Source: Scytonema millei VB511283
Lineage (GTDB): Bacteria; Cyanobacteriota; Cyanobacteriia; Cyanobacteriales; Chroococcidiopsidaceae
Assembly (NCBI RefSeq): GCF_000817735.3
Contig: NZ_JTJC03000004.1
Span: 248,001-312,000, forward strand
DNA: 64,000 nucleotides
Direction: 5' to 3'
How positions within the stretch are numbered: position 1 is the first letter of the stretch; each line of letters opens with the position of its first letter. A program made the translations under genes and the position numbers. Of the stretch, positions 36,813 through 45,873 are shown in pieces. Under the pieces are notes generated by a model. That model searched no databases. It was not told the origin of the DNA and saw only the letters and a list, made by a program, of their open reading frames with translations.

Positions 36813-38240
36813 ATGCATACCAACCAATCTCTCAAAACTCTCAAAAACAAAGTCCTCCAAGGAGGTATTTATCTAACTATCAGACAGTTAGCAGCATCAG
36901 CGCTTTCATTAGTCAGCGTGCTGGTCATTGCTCGCGTCTTAGGACCAGAAAATTATGGCGTAGTTGTCTCGGCTGCATTTATTCTTTACTTCACTTTCTG
37001 GACGGCAAAATGCGGTTTAGATGTCTACTCGATCCGCCAACCCAATTTACCTAAAGATGCCGCAGAGCAGATTTTAGCGTTTTACAATACGGCAGGGATC
37101 GGGCTGTGCGTGTTGCTGTGGTTTGCTACGCCTCTAGTGGGTGCGTGGACGGGACAAAACGTGCTAGTCGAAGTCCTGCGGTGGCTAGTTCCCGTCATTT
37201 GGTTGGAAATGGTAGCTAGTGCATCGATCGCAATGATGGAGCGAGAACTGCGTTTTCCTCAAGTTGGTTTAGTTGAAACTTTGGCACAGGTATCTAACTA
37301 TGCAATCTCCGTACCGCTCGTACTCCTAAATTGGGGCTATTGGGGACCAATTGCTGGTTTTGTCGTTCAGTTTACGCTACTAGCAGTGATGGCTTCTGTT
37401 TGCTATCCGATCGCGTGGCGTTGGCGCTGGCAACCGCAATTCATCGCTTCTGCACTGCGTAGCGGTCTGGCTTACTCCGGGTCTAATTTAATTTGGAATT
37501 TTAAAACTCTCACCGTCCCCTTAGTTGTGAGCCGTCTAGGTGGGTTAGAAGCGGCTGGAATTGTCGGGATTGCCATCCGTCTTTCCGATCAGTTGGGGAT
37601 GTTGCGAATCGTAATCGCTCGGCTTTCTATCAGTACTCTTGCCAAATTACTCGGCGATACTGATGCATTGCGCCGTGCCATTAGCCGTGGGATCATCTAT
37701 CAAGGTCTGCTCGTCGGTCCAGTGTTTGCCATTTTTTCTTGCTGTGCTAATTGGATCGTCCCTTTAATGTTTGGCAAAAGTTGGCTACCCAGCACCCAAG
37801 TCTTTACGTTTGTTGCCCTAGCAACATTACTCTACACGGTATTTAACATGCATATCTCGGCATTATATGCCGCAGGTCACAATCGCGACGTAGCTCGGTT
37901 TAACGCCATCTATATTAGTCTGTTTTGGCTAGCTGCTTGGCTGCTACTACCAGTGTTAGGAGCTTGGGGTTATGGCGTGGCAGAATTATTTGCCTTACCT
38001 AGTTTTTTAGCGCTGCATTTTTCCATCACTAAACTATGTGGCACACCGGATTACGGAGATGCGATCTGTTTAATTATCGCGACAGCAATCCCCTTACTCG
38101 CTGGTCCCTGGTTGCCGTTTTACATCAGTTTGAGTTTGCTGGTTGCCAGCTATAGTATCTTATTTCTGGTGCGACCCACCCTCAGAAGCATTCCTCTCGA
38201 ATTGTACGCAGCTTGGAAAGCCCCCAAACCAGCTAAGTAG
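36813..38240 (+). CDS. Wzx-like oligosaccharide flippase
   Basis: 475 aa, about 12-14 membrane segments. The N-terminus LKNKVLQGGIYLTIRQLAASALSLVSVLVIARVLGPENYGVVVSA is typical of the polysaccharide biosynthesis (MATE/MVF-like) flippases. Moves lipid-linked repeat units across the plasma membrane for polymerisation by Wzy. ATG start, about 100 bp after the GT2 gene. Last gene of the locus. Confidence 0.85.
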   Translation: MHTNQSLKTLKNKVLQGGIYLTIRQLAASALSLVSVLVIARVLGPENYGVVVSAAFILYFTFWTAKCGLDVYSIRQPNLPKDAAEQILAFYNTAGIGLCVLLWFATPLVGAWTGQNVLVEVLRWLVPVIWLEMVASASIAMMERELRFPQVGLVETLAQVSNYAISVPLVLLNWGYWGPIAGFVVQFTLLAVMASVCYPIAWRWRWQPQFIASALRSGLAYSGSNLIWNFKTLTVPLVVSRLGGLEAAGIVGIAIRLSDQLGMLRIVIARLSISTLAKLLGDTDALRRAISRGIIYQGLLVGPVFAIFSCCANWIVPLMFGKSWLPSTQVFTFVALATLLYTVFNMHISALYAAGHNRDVARFNAIYISLFWLAAWLLLPVLGAWGYGVAELFALPSFLALHFSITKLCGTPDYGDAICLIIATAIPLLAGPWLPFYISLSLLVASYSILFLVRPTLRSIPLELYAAWKAPKPAK

Positions 38241-38351
38241 TAGAAAGTTATTTGTCAATTGTCATTTATGGTAATCGATGGTTAGTTCTCAGTTTTGACC
38301 CTTCGCTTTGCTCAAGAGCAAGCTTTTGACTTTTGACTTTTGACTTTTGAT

Positions 38352-39113
38352 CTAGACTGCCAAAAATCGCTGAATGACATCCTGACTGAGTTCGCTGGTA
38401 GTACCAGAGGCGACAATTCCACCTTTTTGCATCGCATAGTAACGGTTGGCTTGGCGGACAAAATGTAAGTGTTGCTCTACCAACAGCACGGAAATTCCAG
38501 TCGTGGCGATAATGTCGCGAATTGCTGCCTCAATTTCTAAAATAATTGAAGGCTGAATTCCCTCAGTCGGCTCGTCTAGTACGAGTAGACGGGGATTTCC
38601 CATTAAGGCACGGGCGATCGCGAGTTGTTGCTGTTGTCCGCCGCTTAAGTCACCACCCATCCGCGATCGCATGGTTTTTAAGACGGGAAACAAGGAAAAA
38701 ACGCGATCGGGAATCTTCTGATGGCTTTTTCTACCTTGGGGTAGTGCTTCAAAACCCAGTAGTAAATTTTCTTCTACTGTTAAGCGAGGAATAATTTCGC
38801 GCCCTTGAGGAACGTAACCAATTCCTAATTTTGCTCGTTTGTCTGGAGACTTGAGAGTAATCGGCTGTCCGGCAAAAGTTACTGCGCCGCTACGAGGTTT
38901 AATTAAACCCATAATTGTTTTTAGCAGCGTCGTTTTTCCCACACCGTTGCGCCCGATCAGACAAACCATTTGTCCTTCTGGGACACTAATATCTACGTTG
39001 CGTAAAATATGGCTTTCGCCATAGTAGACATTCAATCCAGCAACTTGTAACACTGGTTTTTGGGCAGCAGCAGCATCGAATGATGAGGCGATCGCGTCTG
39101 TGATAGGATTCAT
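38352..39113 (-). CDS. urtE: Urea ABC transporter ATPase UrtE
   Basis: 253 aa. LivF-type ATPase: Walker A GRNGVGKTT near 54-62, signature LSGGQQQQLAIARAL near 158-172, Walker B LLVLDEPTEGIQP near 178-190. The N-terminal 20 residues are an extra segment before the usual LQVAGLNVYYGESHIL. Powers urea import together with UrtD. Last gene of urtABCDE on the minus strand. Confidence 0.9.
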   Translation of the reverse strand: MNPITDAIASSFDAAAAQKPVLQVAGLNVYYGESHILRNVDISVPEGQMVCLIGRNGVGKTTLLKTIMGLIKPRSGAVTFAGQPITLKSPDKRAKLGIGYVPQGREIIPRLTVEENLLLGFEALPQGRKSHQKIPDRVFSLFPVLKTMRSRMGGDLSGGQQQQLAIARALMGNPRLLVLDEPTEGIQPSIILEIEAAIRDIIATTGISVLLVEQHLHFVRQANRYYAMQKGGIVASGTTSELSQDVIQRFLAV

Positions 39114-39119
39114 ATTTTA

Positions 39120-39216
39120 TTTTTTGGTAATTGGTAGTTGGTAATTGGTAGTTGGTAGTTGGTAGTTGCGTGGTTTTTCTCCCTCAGCTCCCTCAGCTCT
39201 CTTGCCTCCCTGCTCC
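39120..39216. repeat. Tandem repeat tracts between urtE and urtD
   Basis: GGTAATTGGTAGTT units followed by CTCCCTCAG and CTCCCTG units. The last tract runs into urtD and encodes its final residues. Confidence 0.85.
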
Positions 39217-39990
39217 CTACTCCCTGCTCCCTGCTCCCTGCTTGTGTTCTACTTCCTGTCCCAGATACACTTCAATCACACGAGGATCGTTTTGAACTTC
39301 GTCAATGTTACCTTCACACAGTACCGAACCTTGATGCAATACTGTTACCTTACGCGCAATCTGACGCACGAATTCCATATCATGCTCGATCACCATAATG
39401 GAATGACTTTGAGCCAACGCTAAGAGTAAATTCCCGACATTTTCGGTTTCTTCATCGGTTAACCCTGCCACAGGTTCGTCAACTAATAATAAATCTGGCG
39501 ATTGCGCTACTAGCATTCCAATTTCTAGACGCTGTTTTTCCCCGTGGGATAGTTTTGACGCAGGTAGATCTGCATTTGCAGTTAGTCCGATTGTTTCTAA
39601 TAACCCAGATACGGTTTGGCGTTCCGCACTCTTAGATTTACCAAATAAAGTTGACCAAAGCTTTTTTTGTTGATTGCAAGTGAGTTCTAGATTTTCTCGT
39701 GGAGTTAAGTTGAGATACACTCTAGGCGTTTGAAATTTGCGACCGATACCCATGCGGGCAATTTGATGTTCTTTGAGCGATCGCAAGTTTTTTCCTTTGA
39801 ACAATACCCGTCCTTGAGTTGGTTTTGTCTTCCCTGTAATCACGTCCAGAAATGTTGTTTTTCCTGCTCCGTTAGGACCGATAATAACTCTTAATTCACC
39901 TTTGTCTAAACTAAAATTAAGATCTTTTAGGGCTTTAAATCCATCAAAACTAACCGTAACATCTTCTATTGCTAAAATTTTTTCGCCCAC
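39217..39990 (-). CDS. urtD: Urea ABC transporter ATPase UrtD
   Basis: 257 aa. LivG-type ATPase: Walker A GPNGAGKTT near 38-46, signature LSHGEKQRLEIG near 146-157, Walker B LLLVDEPVAGLTDEE. GTG start (GTG GGC GAA). The last eight residues (KQGAGSRE) and the stop are encoded by a GGGAGCAGGGAGCAG tandem repeat, so the tail is not expected to be conserved. Confidence 0.9.
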   Translation of the reverse strand: MGEKILAIEDVTVSFDGFKALKDLNFSLDKGELRVIIGPNGAGKTTFLDVITGKTKPTQGRVLFKGKNLRSLKEHQIARMGIGRKFQTPRVYLNLTPRENLELTCNQQKKLWSTLFGKSKSAERQTVSGLLETIGLTANADLPASKLSHGEKQRLEIGMLVAQSPDLLLVDEPVAGLTDEETENVGNLLLALAQSHSIMVIEHDMEFVRQIARKVTVLHQGSVLCEGNIDEVQNDPRVIEVYLGQEVEHKQGAGSRE

Positions 39991-40214
39991 CTTATACCCC
40001 CTATATCAGTTATCAGTTATCAGTGAAGAAAGGGTGTAGGGGAGCCAGTGCGGTCTTGGGGGTTCCCCCCATGAGCAACTGGCGTTGTGGGGTGTAAGAA
40101 TTTTGAATTTTGAATTCTTTTGCTCCCTCAGCTCCCTCAGCTTCCTCAGCTTCCTCAGCCCCCCTCAGCTCTATTCTCCTTGTCTTCTTTTTCCCTTCCC
40201 TCACCCCTCACCCC
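39991..40214. repeat. Tandem repeat tracts between urtD and urtC
   Basis: GTTATCA units, a GGTGTAGGGG block, CTCCCTCAG and CTTCCTCAG units and CACCCCT units that run into the end of urtC. Confidence 0.85.
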
Positions 40215-41384
40215 TCACTCCTCACTCCTCGTCTCTATCTCCTGCCGTTCGCTTTGCACTTCTGGGTTGACTTCAATTTCAGGATAGGTTGATAGCTGCC
40301 GACGTTGACCTAGCCGTAACAAGTTTGAACTACGCAACCAACCGACAATACCATCGGGTAGCACAGTCACAACGATTAAAAATAGCGCCCCTTGGAAAAA
40401 TAGCCAGATCTCGGCAAATTGTTCGCTGAAAAAACTTCTGGCATAGTTGACGAGCAACGCTCCTACAACTGCGCCTACCAAACTGCCACGTCCGCCAATT
40501 GCTACCCAAATTACCATTTCAATTGAGAAGGCAACATCCATCGCTCTTGGAGACACAGAGCCGCTTTGGAGAGTATACATTGCCCCAGCAATCCCCGCGA
40601 TCGCCCCTGAAATTGCGAAGACTAGCACTTTAAATTCTGTCGGGTCGTAACCGGAAAAGCGAACTCGACTCTCATCATCCCGAATCGCTACCAGCAGCCG
40701 TCCGAAGCGTCCGCTAGTTAACCAGCGACACAAGGCATAGGTAGCAATAAGTAACAGCACTGTGAGGACGTAAAAGCTAAATCGCGTCGGTCGCGTCCCT
40801 ACTGCTGCGCCCAAAAGAGTTTTGAAGTTAACTAATCCGTTCGTACCGTTAAATAGTTTTTGCTGTCCGTTAAAAAAGTTGAAAAAAACGATGGTTGCTG
40901 CTTGAGTCAAGATCGAAAAATAAACGCCACGAATGCGATTGCGAAAGACCAAATAGCCCAAAGCAGCAGCTAAAAGCCCAGGAATTAGTACGACAGCAGC
41001 CGAAGCAAAGGGAAAAGCTTGAAATGGATGCCAAAACCAAGGTAGTTCGGTCACGCCATAAAGTCCCATAAAATCGGGAAGTTCGCCTTGGGGGACTTGG
41101 AGTTTCAAATGCATTCCAATCGCGTATCCACCCAAACCAAAAAAGATACCGTGACCTAAACTGAGCAACCCCGTGTAACCCCAGATCAAATCTATGCCCA
41201 AAGCGACAATTGCCAGAGATAAAAATCGTCCTAACAAATTGAGGCGAAATGGGGAAATTAAAGCTGGAATGATAAAAATTAATAAGATAGCGATCGCGCC
41301 TATTATACCTGCTTCAATTAAGAGCGATCGCTTCTTATCCCGCACTAAACTTCGTCTTCCGATCGCTAATTGGTCATTTGTCAT
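40215..41384 (-). CDS. urtC: Urea ABC transporter permease UrtC
   Basis: 389 aa. LivM-type permease with about 9-10 membrane segments. Features: GYTGLLSLGHGIFFGLGGYA near 69-88, and YDPTEFKVLVFAISGAIAGIAGAMY. The first residues MTNDQLAIG and last residues EIETRSEE are encoded by tandem repeats on either side (GACAAATGACCAA and GAGGAGTGAGGAG), so both ends are repeat-derived. The core is typical. Confidence 0.88.
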   Translation of the reverse strand: MTNDQLAIGRRSLVRDKKRSLLIEAGIIGAIAILLIFIIPALISPFRLNLLGRFLSLAIVALGIDLIWGYTGLLSLGHGIFFGLGGYAIGMHLKLQVPQGELPDFMGLYGVTELPWFWHPFQAFPFASAAVVLIPGLLAAALGYLVFRNRIRGVYFSILTQAATIVFFNFFNGQQKLFNGTNGLVNFKTLLGAAVGTRPTRFSFYVLTVLLLIATYALCRWLTSGRFGRLLVAIRDDESRVRFSGYDPTEFKVLVFAISGAIAGIAGAMYTLQSGSVSPRAMDVAFSIEMVIWVAIGGRGSLVGAVVGALLVNYARSFFSEQFAEIWLFFQGALFLIVVTVLPDGIVGWLRSSNLLRLGQRRQLSTYPEIEVNPEVQSERQEIETRSEE

Positions 41385-41484
41385 TTGTCAATCGTCATTT
41401 GTATTTAGTGAGTAGTCGTAAGTCGTAATTGAAATTATTCGATCGCTGATAACTGTTCACTGATAACTGATAACTGGTCACTGA

Positions 41485-42645
41485 TTAAGCATCCACAGTC
41501 CGTCCTTTCTGTGGGAAAATCCCCCCTGGGCGCACTTGTAGAAAGGCAATAATTAAAGCAAATACCATAACTTTTGCCATACTCGTAGTGGCAAAAAAGG
41601 TAAAGAACTCAGATAAAGGCGGGATGGGCGCTGTGAGGATTGCGAGAGTTCCAGAACCAACTAGGTAATTTACCGTACCAATTGCTAATGCGGCTACAAT
41701 TGTGCCGACTAATTTACCAACACCACCGACAACCACTACCATAAATGTATCGACAATGTAGTTCTGTCCTGTATTTGGTCCCACAGAACCGAGATAGCTA
41801 ATCGCACATCCAGCTACCCCAGCTAGTCCCGAACCAATTGCAAATGTAAGGGCATCAACTTTTTGAGTCGGAATGCCCAAGCAAGAACTCATGCTACGAT
41901 TTTGCGTTACAGCGCGAATTCGCAACCCCCAAGCAGTGCGTTGCAAGAATTGATAAACTCCAATGACACAAATAATTGTCAGTGCAATGATAAATAATCT
42001 GGCATACGGCAATTGAAACCCACCTACAGGTAAACCACCACGCAGCCATCTCGGTGCGGAAACATCCACGTTCTGCGCTCCAAACCAAGGCTGATTCACT
42101 GCGAGTTTGTAAGTTTGACTCAAAATATTGCCAACTGCGATCGCAATACCTAAAGATAAAGGCAGCATCACTAGTACAAACCAATTCCGAATGCGATGGA
42201 AGTCCGAACGACGCTGGACGAGCCACAAACTGCCGAAAAATAACAAACAAAATAAAGCTATTCCAATTGCCAGCACCCAATTCACGCTGCGCACGAACTG
42301 TTGCAAGATTAAACTCACGCCCCAAGTTGCTAGTAGGGTTTCTAAAGGTCTGCCATAAAGATAGCGAATGACTCCTCTTTCTAAAATCACCCCCACCCCA
42401 GCGGCGACTAAAAAAGCAAGTATGAGAGCGAAAAAGATATAAAAATCGAACCAAGGTTCGCCCAATTTTTTAAAGCCCGCTTGGACTACAAAAGTCGTGT
42501 ATGCTCCTAGCATCATCAACTCGCCATGTGCCAAGTTGATTACACCCATCAGTCCAAATACGATCGCTAACCCTAGTGCTGAAATCAATAGCACCGAACC
42601 GATACTAATACCGTTAAATAAACCGTCAAATAATCCAATTAACAC
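41485..42645 (-). CDS. urtB: Urea ABC transporter permease UrtB
   Basis: 386 aa. LivH-type permease, about 9 membrane segments: FGLMGVINLAHGELMMLGAYTTFVVQ near 30-55, LGIPTQKVDALTFAIGSGLAGVAGCAIS near 255-282. GTG start. About 217 bp separate it from urtA; this gap holds GTTATCAGTTATCAG repeats and a 24-bp perfect palindrome at 42700-42723. Confidence 0.9.
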   Translation of the reverse strand: MLIGLFDGLFNGISIGSVLLISALGLAIVFGLMGVINLAHGELMMLGAYTTFVVQAGFKKLGEPWFDFYIFFALILAFLVAAGVGVILERGVIRYLYGRPLETLLATWGVSLILQQFVRSVNWVLAIGIALFCLLFFGSLWLVQRRSDFHRIRNWFVLVMLPLSLGIAIAVGNILSQTYKLAVNQPWFGAQNVDVSAPRWLRGGLPVGGFQLPYARLFIIALTIICVIGVYQFLQRTAWGLRIRAVTQNRSMSSCLGIPTQKVDALTFAIGSGLAGVAGCAISYLGSVGPNTGQNYIVDTFMVVVVGGVGKLVGTIVAALAIGTVNYLVGSGTLAILTAPIPPLSEFFTFFATTSMAKVMVFALIIAFLQVRPGGIFPQKGRTVDA

Positions 42646-42699
42646 GCTTCCTCCTATTCAGTTGTCAGTTATCAGTTATCAGTTATCAGTTATCAATCT

Positions 42700-42723
42700 A
42701 GAGACGTTACATGTAACGTCTCT
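42700..42723. repeat. 24-bp perfect palindrome
   Basis: AGAGACGTTACA followed by its exact reverse complement, in the urtA-urtB gap next to GTTATCA tandem repeats. It may affect mRNA stability or termination between urtA and urtB. Confidence 0.7.
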
Positions 42724-42862
42724 ACTTTCTACCAGCTACTATTAAACAGTTTGATAGCGATCGGCGATCGCGATTGTTTATGAGAAACAAAATTTTTCTC
42801 GATCGTCAATAATTTAGCTGTAATTGACAACTGATAACTGATAACTGACAACTGATAACTGA

Positions 42863-44191
42863 TTAAGCTGACTTGTATTTTCCGCCTTTGTTGGGATCTG
42901 ACCAATCGCAGCTATATCCCTTAGTTTCTTTGACAAATTGATTCCAAGGAAGCGGTGCAACTGCCTTATCAGTAGAGTAAACGATTTCAAACAAACCATC
43001 GTCTCTCACTTCACCAATTCGGACAACTTTAGAGATATGATGATTTTTATTTAGAGCGATTTTACCTTCTGGTGCATCGAGGGTTTGTCCGTAGGCAGCA
43101 GTTCTAACTTTAGCTAAATCGTCAGCCGTACCAGCCTTTTCTACTGCTTGTTTCCACAGATAAACCGCGATATATGCAGCTTCCATTGGATCGTTAGTTA
43201 CTCTATCTTCGCCGTATTTCTTCTTAAAGGCTTCGACAAATTTCTTATTAGCAGCAGACTCAACTGTTTGGAAATAATTCCAAGCGGCGTAGTGTCCTTT
43301 TAGATAATCTGGGCCTATTGCTCTGACTTCCTCTTCCGCAATACTCACAGACATGGAAGGATACTTATCTGGACCCATGCCAGCACCTTGTAATTGTTTG
43401 AAGAAAGCTACGTTGCTGTCTCCATTCAATGTGTTGTAGATGATGCCACCATTAGGTAGAGCTTGTCTAATTTTGGTAATAATTGGGGTAACTTCTGTGT
43501 TGCCAAGTGGTAGATAATCTTCACCGACAACCTTACCACCTTTTGCTGCTAATTGCGCTTTGATAACGGTGTTAGCAGTCCGGGGAAAAACGTAATCGGA
43601 ACCAACTAAAAAGAATTCTTTTCCTTTATTTTTCAGCAACCAATCTACTGATGGTTCGATTTGTTGGTTTGGAGCTGCACCAGTGTAGAAAATATTTTTA
43701 GAACACTCTTGTCCTTCGTACTGCACTGGATACCAGAGCATATGGTCTTTAGATTCAAATACTTCTAGCACGTTCTTGCGGCTAGCAGAAGTCCAACAGC
43801 CAAATACTGCAACGACGTTATCTTCGTCGATCAACTTGTTGGCTTTCTCTCTAAAAGTATCCCAATTAGAAGCACCATCTTCAGTAATTGGAACAATTTT
43901 CTTTCCTAACACGCCGCCAGCAGCATTGATCTCCTCAATTGCCAGCATTTCTGCGTCTACGACGCTCTTTTCGCTAATCGCCATCGTACCGCTCAGGGAG
44001 TGTAAAATCCCCACCTTGATTCCATCTCCACTAGCAGCAGCCGTGCTGACATTAGCAGCTGATGGCGATGCAGTTCCATTCGGACTCGATTCAGTCGTAG
44101 GCGAATTTGCACAAGCTTTTAATAAAATACTGGTTCCCAAAGTGGCAGAACCGTACAGTAAAAACTTCCGCCGATTAAATTGTGTTGTCAT
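42863..44191 (-). CDS. urtA: Urea ABC transporter substrate-binding lipoprotein UrtA
   Basis: 442 aa. The N-terminus has RRKFLL (twin-arginine-like) followed by a lipobox-like LLKAC near residues 23-27, so probably an exported lipoprotein. The mature part is a type I periplasmic binding fold: VGILHSLSGTMAISEKSVVDAEMLAIEEINAAGG, then VFGCWTSASRKNVLEVFE and LWYPVQYEGQECSKNIFYTGA, the UrtA signature. First gene of the operon, behind an NtcA-type promoter. Confidence 0.93.
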   Translation of the reverse strand: MTTQFNRRKFLLYGSATLGTSILLKACANSPTTESSPNGTASPSAANVSTAAASGDGIKVGILHSLSGTMAISEKSVVDAEMLAIEEINAAGGVLGKKIVPITEDGASNWDTFREKANKLIDEDNVVAVFGCWTSASRKNVLEVFESKDHMLWYPVQYEGQECSKNIFYTGAAPNQQIEPSVDWLLKNKGKEFFLVGSDYVFPRTANTVIKAQLAAKGGKVVGEDYLPLGNTEVTPIITKIRQALPNGGIIYNTLNGDSNVAFFKQLQGAGMGPDKYPSMSVSIAEEEVRAIGPDYLKGHYAAWNYFQTVESAANKKFVEAFKKKYGEDRVTNDPMEAAYIAVYLWKQAVEKAGTADDLAKVRTAAYGQTLDAPEGKIALNKNHHISKVVRIGEVRDDGLFEIVYSTDKAVAPLPWNQFVKETKGYSCDWSDPNKGGKYKSA

Positions 44192-44260
44192 ATGTGGAGA
44201 AATTATTTCGTGCAGATATATGCTTTACAGCAGCTATATCAAAAGTATGGACATTGATAG

Positions 44261-44302
44261 ATACTATGGCTCTACTTGCAGGTAAATTGTATTTTATTAT
44301 AC
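44261..44302 (-). promoter_or_regulatory. NtcA-activated promoter of urtABCDE
   Basis: On the minus strand GTA-TAATAAAA-TAC (44289-44302) is a perfect NtcA site (GTA-N8-TAC). After exactly 22 bp follows TAGTAT (44261-44266) as -10 box. This is the class II arrangement known for NtcA promoters. The start of transcription would be near 44254, giving a leader of about 60 nt before urtA. Confidence 0.88.
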
Positions 44303-44356
44303 TAATTTCATATTTTCGAGACGGTAGGGTGTAAAGTAAGGTAAAAATTTTCAGTC

Positions 44357-45775
44357 TTAAGCTAGAAGCGGCTCTTGAAAGCGCTGTGTCACTCCGGCGA
44401 TCGCTGCTAACAGAATCCAGAATAGAGTATTCAAACGTGCATCGAATATAGTGACATCTGTAGTGTTAAAAAGCAGACAAGCACAAACAGCCACTAGATA
44501 AGTGAAAACAATGAGGCGATCGCCGTTGTGTAATAGTCGGGAGTTGGTAGGGGCGGGTTTATTCGGGATATCTGTCAAAGAAGGAATAATTTTTCGAGCG
44601 AACCCGCCCGTACGGGAGTCGGTAGGTCTGTTTGCTAAGAATTGAATCGATTGAAATAAAATCCAGCCGATCCAAGCACAAAAAACGATGGTTGCTGGAA
44701 GACCAATTTCCGCTGTCAGCATCAGAAAAAGATTGTGTGGATGACCCATCCAAGTTTGCGTTTGTGCCATGTAGAGAGGCTGAAAATTTCGTAACCCCCA
44801 ACCCGTCCAAGGACGCTGTAGGGTCAAATTCCAGGCAAATCGCCACTGTGTCGTTCTCAGCGTCGCCTCTGGACGAACGTAGAGTTGGTCTGTTAACCTC
44901 TGCCAAAAGTAAGCGGGAACGATAAGCCGCAGCCATTGTTGCAGGGGTGGAGGTGAAAAAGCTGCGCCAAAAATAGCCGTCGCGATCGCACTTACTCCCA
45001 CCAGCAACCAATACCAACCTCGATACACTGCAAAAGCGATCGCGGCGATCGTCGCGATCGCCCAAGCATTGCGAGAATTCGTCAAAATCAAAGCTGCCAA
45101 ATTGCCCAGTACAATTGCACCTAGTAAGATTTGAGTGATAAGGGGTGAGGAGCGAGGAGTGAGGGGTGAGGGATAAAATAGTTTTGAATTTTGACTTTTA
45201 ACTTTTGACTTTTCCAAAAAGCTTTCAATCCACAATCCCAACGAGAGAATAAAAGCGATCGCCAGGTAAGCAGCAAGGACGTTGGTATACATGAAAATAG
45301 AGGTCATCCGTCCGGGTGGATTACCTTGAGGTGCGATCGCGCAACCTAGTGTCACTAAAATATCGTGCCACGCTTTCGGAGTTGCCCAGCCCCAATATAG
45401 TTGACCAAAGCCCGCGATCGTTATCGGTATGGATGTGAATACTAAGATTTGTGCTAATCGTCTGAGTTGAGCTGGTGTCTGTAACAAGACGCTAAAAGTT
45501 ACAAATAAGCCAAAAAATGGCACGAAATTAAATAAACCCAACCAAGCATCCTGGCGATAATAAGCATACAAACTCATTACCACCAACCATCCACTTAAGA
45601 GTATCAGTACCCAATTGAGTTGCCTGCGGAAAATCGTGCGATACTGTTTTCGCCAAATGACAAATTGCGCCCATAGCAGAGCGATCGCTCCTACCAAAGG
45701 TAGTAACGGAAATAGTAGCAGCCCTAATTGGATGCTGTTCCAAGCATTCTGTAGGCGTTGATCTTTGACAGCCAT
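44357..45775 (-). CDS. O-antigen ligase-like membrane protein
   Basis: 472 aa, about 10 membrane segments, Wzy_C/O-antigen ligase type: MTSIFMYTNVLAAYLAIAFILSLG near 158-181 and the loop TGWGLRNFQPLYMAQTQTWMGHPHNLFLMLTAEIG near 325-359 with the conserved H-N. Two stretches come from dispersed repeats, both in frame: about residues 187-212 (KVKSQNSK ... PLTPRSSP) and about 383-412 (DSRTGGFARK ... NKPAPTNSR), the latter a full 67-bp element. Acceptor unknown. ATG start; stop near a repeat tract. Confidence 0.75.
   Translation of the reverse strand: MAVKDQRLQNAWNSIQLGLLLFPLLPLVGAIALLWAQFVIWRKQYRTIFRRQLNWVLILLSGWLVVMSLYAYYRQDAWLGLFNFVPFFGLFVTFSVLLQTPAQLRRLAQILVFTSIPITIAGFGQLYWGWATPKAWHDILVTLGCAIAPQGNPPGRMTSIFMYTNVLAAYLAIAFILSLGLWIESFLEKSKVKSQNSKLFYPSPLTPRSSPLITQILLGAIVLGNLAALILTNSRNAWAIATIAAIAFAVYRGWYWLLVGVSAIATAIFGAAFSPPPLQQWLRLIVPAYFWQRLTDQLYVRPEATLRTTQWRFAWNLTLQRPWTGWGLRNFQPLYMAQTQTWMGHPHNLFLMLTAEIGLPATIVFCAWIGWILFQSIQFLANRPTDSRTGGFARKIIPSLTDIPNKPAPTNSRLLHNGDRLIVFTYLVAVCACLLFNTTDVTIFDARLNTLFWILLAAIAGVTQRFQEPLLA
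44547..44613. repeat. 67-bp GTAGGGGCGGG element, copy 2, inside a gene
   Basis: Inverted ends GTAGGGGCGGGTTT and AACCCGCCCGTAC, flanked by GGAGT(C/T)GG repeats on both sides as in copy 1. Encodes about 22 residues of the O-antigen-ligase-like protein without breaking its frame. Confidence 0.8.
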
Positions 45776-45873
45776 CAGTTATCAGTAGAGAGTGACTAGT
45801 GACTAGTGGCTGGTGACTAGAGATAGAATCTAACCACTAACTACTGGTCACCAGCCACTCATCAATGACCAAT

